Shown here: positions 35,816-46,548 of the stretch, piece after piece | Numbering within the stretch: position 1 is the first letter of the stretch | How the letters are laid out: each line of letters begins with the position of its first letter | Assembly (NCBI GenBank): GCA_030562195.1 | Contig: JAUJPP010000007.1 | Location: forward strand, 25,727,769-25,791,768 | Direction: 5' to 3' | Origin: Nipponacmea schrenckii | Lineage: Eukaryota; Mollusca; Gastropoda; Lottiidae | DNA: 64,000 nucleotides | The notes under the pieces: model-generated | The model's input: the letters and a program-made list of their open reading frames with translations, nothing else | What the model was told of the DNA's origin: nothing | Databases searched by the model: none | Program-made: the position numbers and the translations under genes

Positions 35816-36819
35816 GTCATAAAAGCTTGACATAATTAAGATGAGGTTAAAGCCTACATCAATCGACAAAATACTCATGTCAAAAATGAAATTATAGAAA
35901 GATATGACCTTCGGACTAGTAATATAATAGATCGCTGCCAAACTCTGGTAAATAGTTCTTGGCACGGAAATCAGAGTCAATGAGCACCAGATATACCTAA
36001 GAACTATACCATTGTGTACGTCATTGATTCACGTGCGTCGGAAATACGATAACATACAGAATACAGACACCATTGACAACTCACAATATTTTCCCGCCAA
36101 CTTTTAAAGAGCGCGTACCAAGAATACCAATACCAGAAATCCTCAGTTATTTTCTGTTTGATTGTTCGGATCCCATCACATAAAAATGCGAGATCAAATA
36201 CACAATTTTCACCCTTCTATATCATATACACTACGTGTATATTCCGCAACCACGTCTTTCCCTGTAAAACTCTGCCATACAACTGTAAGATGGACAAGCC
36301 AGACTATAGCCCTTTTCTCTATGTGATGGTAAATACGGCTAAACACACCAACCACCGTTCCAAATCTCATTCTACAAATAAATTAGTTTTACTATATTAT
36401 ATATTGCGTTTGCATTCTGGGAGTGTGGGCCCATCAAGTGGTGGGGCCGTAGACTTGGTTCAACCAGTCACCGTGGTATTTCAGCCACTGATGATGCACT
36501 ATGGGGAATTCAGCAAGGACAGCAATATTGATTCACCCGTCTTTTAGGTACGACTTTTGTAGGTGATTCATGCATGTCAACATGCATTAAGTACAGAAAG
36601 TTGTTCCAAGAGTTCAAATATACACTATACAATAAATGACATAGTTAAAGAAATCTGTAATAATAAATCTTCGGGAAGTTTCTCTTTGTAGTTGATTTAA
36701 TTACTTCCTCAGCAGAAGAATGAATGAATTAAATTCACACTGGCTCTCTGTGATCTTTAATGATGTTTAAAATCATCTATGACTGCATTTTTTGATATGA
36801 ATTAAAAATCCATTCAATC

Positions 36820-37130
36820 TCCACGTTGATAATGACATGATACGACAGCTTACAATCGGGTCCCTGTGGTTGTAGCATGTAATATGAATATAACACTCTT
36901 TCAAATTCTCCGACGTTTTTCAAACGTCAAGTTGCAATCGGGTCCCTGTGACTACAGTGCATGATATGAATCCACGGTTCAGTCATACTTTTTGACCGTT
37001 AGTGATACGTACAGTTTCAATCGGGTCCATGTATAGTTTGTGATATGAATACACGATTCAATCACGCTCTATGTTCGTTATTGATATGACGTAACGATTC
37101 CATGAAACCCCTGTGACTGTAGTTAGTTAA
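36820..37130. repeat. Tandem repeat, three to four units of about 80 bp
   Basis: Each unit has CAATCGGGTCCCTGTG or a close variant, TGTAGCATGTAATATGAAT-like sequence, and a TCACGC or ACTCTT block. Units begin near 36850, 36933, 37016 and, decayed, 37095. Confidence 0.7.
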
Positions 37131-38112
37131 GTTCAACCAATGCCTATGTGGGTTGTGAAACGTTAAGTATAATTTTGGCTCTCAAAAATAAAAGTCTGTG
37201 GAATTAAAAAAAAACAAAAGATAATACCACCTTGTATTTTTTCTTTCCTATTTACTGCCAATATTTATCTGGTTGCTATGGAAATGTATTCCATTCTTGA
37301 AAAAAATATTTTCTTTTTTTCTATTTTTGTACATAATTGTAAAAAGATCTATCAAAAAAAATCAATCCTTGACAAAAATATAATAAGCTTTGATAAAAAA
37401 TATAACTACATAATATATATATTGTCGACGGAATAAGCGACAGACGCAAATGTGTACGCAATATTACCCTCCGACATGCAGTACTTGTAAATAAGGCACA
37501 GTCGCACTACCGCTGCTTGCTCGAAAAGGAGCACTTAAACGACACGTCCGTTGTTACGTACCATTTCCTTTTACTAAATTCATGGCCATTTAATTTTAGA
37601 AGTTTGTATATTTAGTTAAGGCTTAATTTTAATCTCACAAAATACGAACATCATAGTTGAAATTGTCTTTCGTGTATTTAAAGCAAGAGAAAGTTGACCA
37701 TAGATTATGTATTTCTTAGCACGGAGACTTTAAAACGCTAAAATAGATGACATTTTAAAATGAAGTAAAATATCGTGCGAAAAACATCACATTTTCAAGG
37801 CATGACAATCTTTCAAAAAAAATAGCAATTTTCTCTTTGCAAATTGGCATTAATTAAAAGGGGAACTAATAACAAACTGAATTAAAATAAGAGATGTCGC
37901 TTTATAATTTAAGGTCACAGTGCATGGTTTCGTCATTCTTTGTACTTAAGGCATAACTGAATATGGCTAAATTATCTGGCAGGAAATAGAATTCAATTTG
38001 ACTGGTCATGATTCCGTAAAGAACTTGTCGTTTGTTTAATAGCATACCTAAATGCCAGAAACATGAGCAGACTGTATGCAAGCGGTTGGTCTATTCCAAG
38101 TGAAATTCAATC

Positions 38113-38421
38113 GTCTTTCGAAAATTATTGTACCACAAATGATAAAAATTCTGAGTTCTGATTGGTCGAAATACATGGGGTTTAATAGCAATTTGACATC
38201 ATGTCTTTGCAATTTTGCGTATTAATTTCAGCGAACTTGTTAATGTTAATGATAAAAAGGATGTCTTCTTTTTCATTCGTAGCGCACGTGTAGTTTGTTG
38301 TTATGTGCGTCATACTGCACCTAACGTCATAAAAACCGAATAGCCCATGTCTAAATTATCCATAAAAAAAAGAGTCCGGGAACAAAATCATTACAATTTG
38401 TGGTACAATTCCGATAAACGA
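38113..38421. mobile_element. Probable MITE with ATTGTACCACAAAT inverted ends
   Basis: The left end carries TTATTGTACCACAAATGA and the right end, in inverse, AATTGTACCACAAATTGTAA. The inverted repeat is about 25-40 bases with mismatches. No coding capacity. It abuts the long hairpin at 38422-38567. Confidence 0.5.
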
Positions 38422-38567
38422 CTTTCTGTTTTAGATTTAGAGGGGATTTATTCGATATTTAACCATGCTTGAATCCATTAGAGCCCTGACCGCAAATGGT
38501 CTCGGGATCTAATGATTCAAGCATGGTTAAATATCGAATAAACCCCCTCTAAATCTAAAACAGAAAG
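38422..38567. repeat. Long near-perfect hairpin, about 54-bp arms
   Basis: The left arm from CTTTCTGTTTTAGATTTAG to CCATGCTTGAATC is matched in reverse complement by the right arm GATTCAAGCATGG to CTAAAACAGAAAG, with only one or two mismatches. The 38-base loop itself contains a second short inverted repeat (CATTAGAGCCC with GGGATCTAATG). Confidence 0.92.
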
Positions 38568-39905
38568 TGTTTATCTTCTAAGTGTTCATGTAGGCCTACT
38601 GGTAGAATACGTCAGTAATCGCAGTTGCTAGCACAGCTCCGTCATAATGGCAAAGCATAACGAAGCAAGCGACGAAGGTAATGGCATCCGGGCCCTTCCC
38701 AAACTGTTCCCAAACAAAAGACGTGTTCAAAATTACGTCAAATGGCTTTCACTAGGTTTTTGTGCAGGGAAGATAACAGTTGTGTTGCATTTAGCTATAC
38801 ACAGTGCTATCATATAAAATATTTGGACAATACACTCCATGTTAATCAGAGCAGATACTATAATCTGTAAATAGCATAAAATATTTCATATCCTCATAGA
38901 TAATATTCATAAAACTCGATCAGTGTGAAAAGACAATATTTCAAAAAGGTATTAAGTTTAAATTGAAATTCAAAAGCGCATTCGTTGATTATGCGCTTAG
39001 TCCATTGCAATATATCTTTTCAATACGATTATATTGTGTAAAACCCATTGAAATCAAATCGATAGAATTTGTCAGAAATTTAGCGCCCTATAACTCTTTC
39101 GCTATTATAAATTTAGAAACATCGACGTGTCCTTTTATTTTCCCAATTTTTTGACAGTTTTAAAAAGCGGAAAATCTTGTTGCGAGATGAAAGTTTTGCT
39201 GCACATATTATCGATTGACGCCTGAAAATTTTGCGTTTTTTCGGACTATTTATATAGAAAAGAACAGAAAGGGTCTCAAACCTGGTATGTTGAATCATAA
39301 ATAGATCTATAACCAATATATTATCTTTCTTCCCATTATCGCACCTATATGGTCGAACGATGAATAATTTAAATGTATTTCTAATTAACTGTATTTCATG
39401 TTATAATTTCATCGTGTGACACGTTAATAAATATTTTTTCTTCTCTTCTATAATATGTACTTCTCCTTATCGATTATGCTTTATATATTGAATACACCAC
39501 ATTGCAGCCTATACAATATTCTTTAAATTTTATATATAAAATCAGCATATTAATAACGTATATTTTGTTTAATAAATAAATTGTGGTCTGCATAATAGGG
39601 AACCATCATCAAACGTCGTACTGAGCAACATATTGAACTCAATCAAATGGAATTATTTTATCAGTTCCACAGAACAAAGGAACGTTCCAGCCAAACGAGA
39701 GCAAATGTGTCATTGAAAATTTCCAGAGCACCGTATATCGGAACTGCTTTTATTAAAGGATACATTTCCAATAAGTTTTCATTTTATAATAATTCCAAAG
39801 CTATGTTACCCTTTGATTTTTAAATTTGAAATTTAATATTTCAAACAAAAGCGAAATTGTCAAAAGACTATATTACGTTTAGAACATATAATAGGGATTA
39901 GTGAT

Positions 39906-40240
39906 GAACTGAAAAATGAAACGAATGGAGTTTTACGTCCTACTGTTTTGCACCTAATTAATGACTCAGAATTAACCATGCATAATATTATATGAAAATT
40001 GAATTATGTTTTTCTTAATAATACTAATTTTGTATATAACTAGATGTCACAAAGTGTTACACCCTACTTTTTTGTACCTGATTGTCCTACATACTATTTT
40101 AAATGACAACGTCATTTGGAATGCAATGGTAAAATTTTAGGAAAGCGGCATAAGCTAACTCTTTCCGATTTCGAACAGTCGAAAGATTTTTATGTCCATT
40201 GGCGTGGACCATCGAGCCACCCGCGGCTCTATCGTTTACA
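39906..40240 (+). repeat. Dispersed SINE-like repeat, one or two copies
   Basis: GAATGGAGTTTTACGTCC and TACTGTTTTGCACC at about 39920-39955 match the family start. A second start, TTACACCCTACTTTTTTGTA, stands near 40060. From 40115 the family's 3' half follows: GGCATAAGCTAACTC, GAACAGTCGAAAG and GTGGACCATCGAGCCACCC. Confidence 0.6.
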
Positions 40241-40431
40241 TTATTATCAAAATTAAACATTGTATCAAAAAATCTCTAATTAGGAAATACATCCTTTAAG
40301 GTTAATTTCCATGGAAAAAAAGGCGAAAATAGTGCCACGGCCATGTTTGTGATGATAATAATAAATAGAGCATAGTACAATCTGTTACAGAATGAAGAGC
40401 AAGTCTTTGTCTCGGTTCCTTTTATCTATAA

Positions 40432-40825
40432 CAGCGTTTCCACTTAGAATTGTGAAGTAAAGCCAGCTTTAAAGCCAGCTTCATCGCCGAACACGCTGCG
40501 TTTCCACTGAGTTTATCTGGTTCCCGAACCACTTTAGTCTCGATCAAAAAAGTGGCACATTATTGACAGGTTGCGATTTAAGAGTACCAATGATGCGTGT
40601 GGAACCATAAGATTAGTTATACTCTCTATTGCCGAACGAGAAAAAGCCGGCTTTTTGCGTTTCCAATTGTTTAAAAAGCCGGCTAGCTTTCATTTGGCCC
40701 CCGATAAATTGCCGAATGCAAAAAGGGAGGTTACCGGTTTCCGAACCGTAATTGTTCGGCAATTTAACAAGTGGAAACACAGAAAGCTAGCTTAAAGCCG
40801 GCTTTTTGCCCAAGTGGAAACACGG
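40432..40825. mobile_element. Foldback element with hAT-like ends
   Basis: The left end CAGCGTTTCCACTT and the right end AAGTGGAAACACGG are inverse of one another. Inside, GCCAGCTTTAAAGCCAGC near the left and AAAGCTAGCTTAAAGCCGGC near the right extend the symmetry. CAG-GTTTCC ends are typical of hAT elements, but I could not confirm an 8-bp target duplication. A 74-codon open frame inside is a chance frame. Confidence 0.6.
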
Positions 40826-42908
40826 TTTAAATAGACTTCAGGTTGAAGTCGCGGTTAGAAACTAAGAATTCCTATCTTTTATTCTTGTTGCGAATCTTTT
40901 TCATCTTCCACATTCAAAAGATTAGCCTATATAGATTCTAGATTAAATTTAGAAAACGGTGACGTCATTAAGTTTGCAAATGCCATTTGGTGACGTCGAA
41001 AATCTGACCATTTTTTTTTTTTTTAAATATATATAAATATATTATCAGATATGAGGAAGTACACTAATACATCTAATAAGATCTAAAAATATTATCAATG
41101 TCGTTTATTGAATATTCGCAAAATAATGTAAAAGTGCATATCACAAAACCCGTTCAATCCAACTTTAAATGAGTAATGAAATCTATAAGATAACAAAATT
41201 GAATTTTAATTTAATAAAGAAATAATTGAAATGAAAATATAATTACAAACAAAAGCTATAATGCATATAATGCGAATCAAATCAAATTGTACAATATTTG
41301 CATGAGCATTTTGGCCAAGTTAGTCATAAAAGGCAACCCTAGGTTGTTTTTGAAGAACTCTGGACTAGAAATCTATAGCTGGATATAGCCATGAAATATT
41401 ACCAAACCAAACATTCATAAATCAAGATGATGTTTTGTCAGATGATAACCATATACTGATATTCCAAACATTAAAAAATTGGCAGAATTTCCACTTTTCT
41501 GGTTATACTATTTCATAACATATCAAATAGAAAGAAAATCTATCATGGAATTCTTAACACTTTGTTGTAGTCTCAGCATTGGTTTAGTTTCTCCTAGTAA
41601 CCATCAACAATTATACCTATCGAAGTCTGTGTATATAGGCTATGAGTCTGAAACATCTGCCTCTGAAATTTGCCGGCTAACAACTGTCAAAATACATGAA
41701 TAGCTATCAGGGCAGACCGACAGGCGGCATTATCCCTCCTAAAAAACTACCAATTTCAGTACAAAACCCTACCTCATACCACCATCACGATATATTTTTT
41801 GCCCCTCCGTATACTCAAATCTAACTACATGCCTTTGGCAGAGGCTGGAATAGTGGCAGATGTTCCGGACAAGCTAAGAACCTAGTCAGAAGTGCTGGCA
41901 AAAGAGGAACTGTGAGGAAGAGGAACTGATAGGCAACAATTCGTGGACAGTAGGTTGTGTATATAAAGATCCAAACCAGATGGATATTAAGTAATGAAAC
42001 TACCTGTATATTTATTATAAGCACAGTGTGGTGTCATTCTGTTTCTGAGTCTGTTAGCGTGCGCTTTGTGAATGGTTTACACTGCTAATAATGCTACAAT
42101 AACAAAATAAACTCAAGAGAAATATTAAAACATAACATATTATTACTCAAAGTGTCACGCTGTGTGGGCTTCAGATAACCGTTTCAGCCTACTGAAGTTT
42201 AACAAATAGCAACTGTGTCTTCATTTCTATAGTACCTCTTGTCAAACTTCTGTAGAGACATACTAGTAGACTGAAATAGCATTGATGTCCAATCCATGGC
42301 AATTATTAAAACCAAAATTTTGCGAAAAATAAAGACGTTTAGAGGGGTTGAATGGTTGCTCCTTGTCATCGTGTCATAATCTACTTGTAAGTCGGTCACG
42401 TTAAGGTTCTATAACGTCTAAGTCTAACGCATACAGGCATATAGATTACCTACCTACAGACACGTGTACGAACATATTATCAATATATATTTCAGTACCT
42501 GTTTGACTTAATTGTACCGAACTCCCCAGAGGGTCATTAACTAATGGAAGCTTTATTCGGGTCTGACGATTTGACTTGTATGTGAAACGGGAAGATAAAA
42601 TTTGTTCTATAAGCGCTTTATTTGTTTATAGCCGTAGGTAAACTATCAATTATTTCCAAACTGATACAGATTCATTATAACTAGTAGAACTCATTAGGTA
42701 ATTGCTGCCTTACAAAATGCGAATCTGTGAAGACATACATATTATAGATGTCACGATGACCCTGGAGGGACGTCTGAATGGTTGGCGTTTTAGAACGAAT
42801 GTTATAAATTATGTTCCTTTGCTTTGCTTAGCTCTATGACTGATATCCTGGATTACAATCTTTACGATGTCAAGCTATTACGATCTGTCAAGCTATTACG
42901 AACTCTGT

Positions 42909-43078
42909 ATACCATGACTGCAACAGTCATCTTTCTTGTATCAGGCAGATTTGTTCATAAAACGACCTGATATGGTTGTACGCTAGCGAATACAAGCAAT
43001 CTGAGGCATCGATAGGAACACAAACTTCATGTCGAGGGCATGGGTGTATTGGCAATAGTGACTATTTCAGTCAAGGTG
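42909..43078. mobile_element. CCTTGACT-type MITE, diverged copy
   Basis: The left end TACCATGACTGCAACAGTCA and the right end GTGACTATTTCAGTCAAGG are inverted; the interior shares GCTAGCGAATACAAGCAATC with the copies at 4691 and 5520. Confidence 0.5.
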
Positions 43079-44247
43079 TAAGTACGAGTTCGTAATGCAT
43101 GCGTAGTGTGTAGATGACATTATACTCTACTTTCTAGTATTAGAATAAGGACACTGAAATAAATTAGTTATCCGAAGATATCATGTTTTAGGTTCTGTTT
43201 AAGTATTTTATCTACAATTGATGTATTGAGCAGTATTTTATCAGTGAGAACCTTTTGTTATCTTACCATTTATATTGCAATTAATAATAATACTGTTTGT
43301 ATAATACAAATAAGGGCAGTCCACTTCATATTATACATATAAATATATACATGTATATTGTATTTAAGGGGTTTCAACGCACGTGCAGCTGTTTCCCAAA
43401 ACACAAAGGAATATAAATATATATGTACATCAGAATCCAGTCAGAAACAGAAGCGATTCCAAGCTGGTATATTAATACAGACGACAACAATAGGACAAGG
43501 TGCTACTCGCACAGGCCTGCAATTTTTCGTTTTTACCTATAAGGACTATTAAATGCTTTTTTGGACACTTACTTGGACACTTACAAAGTAAAGTTTATAT
43601 CTTAGCTCATGCACTTATAGTTATGCGTTTTTATATGTGAAAAAATACTTCTTGAGATTATTTTGGAAAAACACTTTTTTTTACAAAAATATAATATTTA
43701 TTTTTCAGTGCCAACGGACATTTCAGTAATAATTTTACAAAAAAAATATTCTCTTAACAGCTTCTAAAGTGCTGCAATGTTTTTTTCTAAGGAACTGAAT
43801 TGGATATAGTTTATTTTAAAGTCTTGTTGTATAACAAAGTGTTCTCAGATCGAATGATGAGCATCTAAGAAGTAATATAATAGAAGAAAGTGTACTTGAT
43901 TCACTACAAACATCAGATTAAAATAATCAACATGGCGATGTTACAGTATTGTCAGTATTACAGTCCTCAAGGTAAAAATTCTACAATTACTATAGTATAT
44001 AATACTATATATTTTCAATATATCCTCAATTATGACGATATGTGTGGGGAATAAAAATGGTACAATAATTAGTTACATAAACTATAGTAATCTGCTTTTC
44101 GCAATACATGTACATATAAAACATTTGATTGTGGTCCTTTGTCGATGGTCTTGTTTTGCTACCTGCGTAAAATATGGCTGTAGTAATGCATCTGGTTGTC
44201 CAATTTCTTACAAGGTTTCTTAAATATTATTTTTGTATTTTGCTCTG

Positions 44248-44576
44248 TAAGGCCTATCATGCCACGATACGATATGTATCGCGATATGGGTTATAGATGA
44301 AAAAAATAACACTTTTTCTCCAAGTTTAAATATTCTATTTTATATACTTATTAATAACAGAATGTTATTATTAGTAATTTAACTTTTCTGAAAAATAATC
44401 AAGCCTGTCTGTCTACTAAATTAAATGTCAAATCAGTTATTTGAAAACAATGGATTTCAGAGAAGTCCGCAAAAGGAATTTATGATGGATAAGCTTGCAT
44501 TTACCGACTAATACGCGTATCGTGGCGTGTCGTATCGCGATACATCGATTCAGTGATATATCGTGCCAGCACTAAG
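44248..44576. mobile_element. MITE rich in CGATAC/ATCGCG motifs
   Basis: The left part has ATGCCACGATACGATATG and TATCGCGATATGG; the right part, in inverse, TTAGTGCTGGCACGATATAT, GTATCGCGATACGAC. The element is bounded by near-inverted TAAGGCC and CACTAAGG. The TAGTGCTGGCACGAT style of end is typical of hAT-type MITEs. No open frame. Confidence 0.5.
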
Positions 44577-45899
44577 GAAACTTGTTCTAAATTCGAACGC
44601 TACCAGAACTGTCATCGAGCGTAGCCTCGAAACTAACCTACGAGCATGGCATCAGAATTGCCATCGAATTTAGCACGCGCATAGCGTCAGAAGAACCATC
44701 GGGCGTAGGTAGCATCACAGTTGAGCTGCACACTTGCAGAGCGAAAATAGAACTTTCACGGTAGACAGTTTGATTATATAATATACACATGATAATAACA
44801 ATGTAATTTATTCATTACTTATATTACACAATGCAAAATAAAATCAATGAAATATTTCGCTTCACGAATCTGCGTCTCATTGATTGACTTTATATGGGAC
44901 ATTTTCACAATGTCAAGCTATAACGAACCTACTGTTATTCCTAGGCTGTAATAGGCACAATCGTCAATAGTATGTATCACGTAATGAAGCAATTTGATTG
45001 GATTTTACCTCAACGTAGACGGCCAATCAAAGTACACGATAGAGAGACCGTAAACAATATGGCATATCGGTTATAGACTTTGTGTCCAGATCTTTAATTT
45101 GTACAATACAATTAAATCGCTGCATTTACAAACTTTCGTAAAAAGAGAATAGTTGTTGTTAAGGTTTTTAATATGAAGTTTGTAAAAGCTTGGACCTGTA
45201 AAGATGACTATGACACAAAAAGATTTTTAAACATTGCCTAAAGATACCTTTATAAAGACGTAGCTTTTGGAAAAACTCGCCATTGCACTTGTAAGACAAC
45301 TCATCAACAATAAATAATATATTTCTTAATTAAGCAGGGGTATAGCTATAAATGGAGGAGGGGCTGTCGTAGCTACAGGGGAAAATGATTTGCCCTTAAA
45401 CTATACCCCACACCCTAGATACTAGTTTGCCCCTCAGAACAATCAAGTCTGACGACGGATCTGTAAAATGAACATGTTTTAATTCTGATTTAAATATATC
45501 AATCATTTGAAGATAAAATATTATCGAGGTAGTCTATATAGATTTATAATTGTGATAAGAAAACAGCTGAGTCTAATCAGATAACTGTCGGAGGTTCGTT
45601 TACACTCTAATAAGTTGTTGAAACCCGCAAAAAACTAAGGTATAATTTCTGACATGGTAGAAAAGAGTTAACTCCATTACTGGGGCTCATATGAAGAAAA
45701 GGTGCACCAAAGTAGGACCCAAAACTTTCTATCTGGGGTTAACATACTGATAAGGTGCAAAACAGTAGTACGTTAATCACATTTTAAAAGTTAATAGACC
45801 CTTAAGGTGCATAAGTAGGACGAATACTGAATTTTTAAAGTTCGTATTCATATTTATAAGCATTCGACAGTACTCTGCAGTATAGTAGTAGACTGTTTT

Positions 45900-46240
45900 G
45901 AAGTAAACACAGTAGGACGTTTAGTCCGAAACTTGCTGACTCTATTCCCAGCCTCTGATAGCTATTTGGACTGATATGGCTGGGGAGAGTCAGAAAAACT
46001 AGGCACCTAAAACTTGGGATTTTCCGCACCTCCGTGGGTGTGGGAGTTTTAAACGTATTTACAAACCTCTAATCCACCAAAACTTGATTTATTTGGAAAG
46101 ATGGATGTTTTTGTAGTTAAACCACAGCACCCGCGTAGGTGCGGAAAATCCCCAGCCATACCTGTCCAAATAGCTATCAGAGGCTGGGAATAGAGTCAAC
46201 AAGTTTCGGACTATAGGACGTTTAACTCCTTTCAATCCAG
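45900..46240. repeat. Large inverted repeat downstream of the Nudix gene
   Basis: The left arm (about 45915-46022) holds GGACGTTTAGTCCGAAACTT, TCCCAGCCTCTGATAGCTAT, TATGGCTGGGGA and TTTTCCGCACCTCCG. The right arm (about 46124-46231) holds the same blocks in reverse complement and reverse order. The left arm carries a 30-base insertion before the TTTTCCGCACC block, and a spacer of about 90 bases separates the arms. Confidence 0.85.
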
Positions 46241-46367
46241 ATATCCTGCAATACAACGCGATTTTGCACAAAGACAATATAGTTATAAAATGCCTTTTTG
46301 TCACAAAAATATTTATGTTTTCAAGATATAGATATATATCTACTATGAGTAATCCAGTTATTGTGTC

Positions 46368-46373
46368 TTTATT
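46368..46373 (-). promoter_or_regulatory. Candidate poly(A) signal of the Nudix gene
   Basis: AATAAA on the minus strand about 180 bases beyond the stop codon at 46549. It is the first canonical signal I see downstream. Confidence 0.4.
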
Positions 46374-46548
46374 AGAATAATTTAGTAGTTAAATATTACA
46401 CAGGTATATTGATTATAGTCGTTAGTATGTGTTGATATATATTTTACTCGTAATACCGTTTCCAAAAAAATTAGCGCTCGAATTTTACAGATGGCGGAAT
46501 TTCTTTAAACCTGGATATTTGAGAGAAACAGAACCCTGAGCTTTTAAG

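Larger units (their letters stand above)
33541..46367. other. Long intergenic region without a supported gene
   Basis: I find no convincing coding exon in nearly 13 kb. The region holds degenerate tandem repeats (33950-34540, 36820-37130), MITE-like and hairpin elements (35700-35815, 38113-38567, 40432-40825, 42909-43078, 44248-44576, 45900-46240) and SINE-like copies (35040-35100, 39906-40240). A 129-codon open frame at 36158-36547 is not recognisable as any family. Short ATG-plus-donor candidates at 38647 and 43932 are unsupported by downstream exons. Confidence 0.5.

Noticed and set aside
38647..38677. ATG with a short frame (MAKHNEASDE) followed by GGTAATGG
   Set aside because: Only ten codons and no supporting downstream exon; it lies just past a foldback structure.
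43932..43973. ATG with a short frame (MAMLQYCQYYSPQ) followed by a GT donor-like site
   Set aside because: No in-phase downstream exon is visible on the plus strand before the minus-strand Nudix gene.
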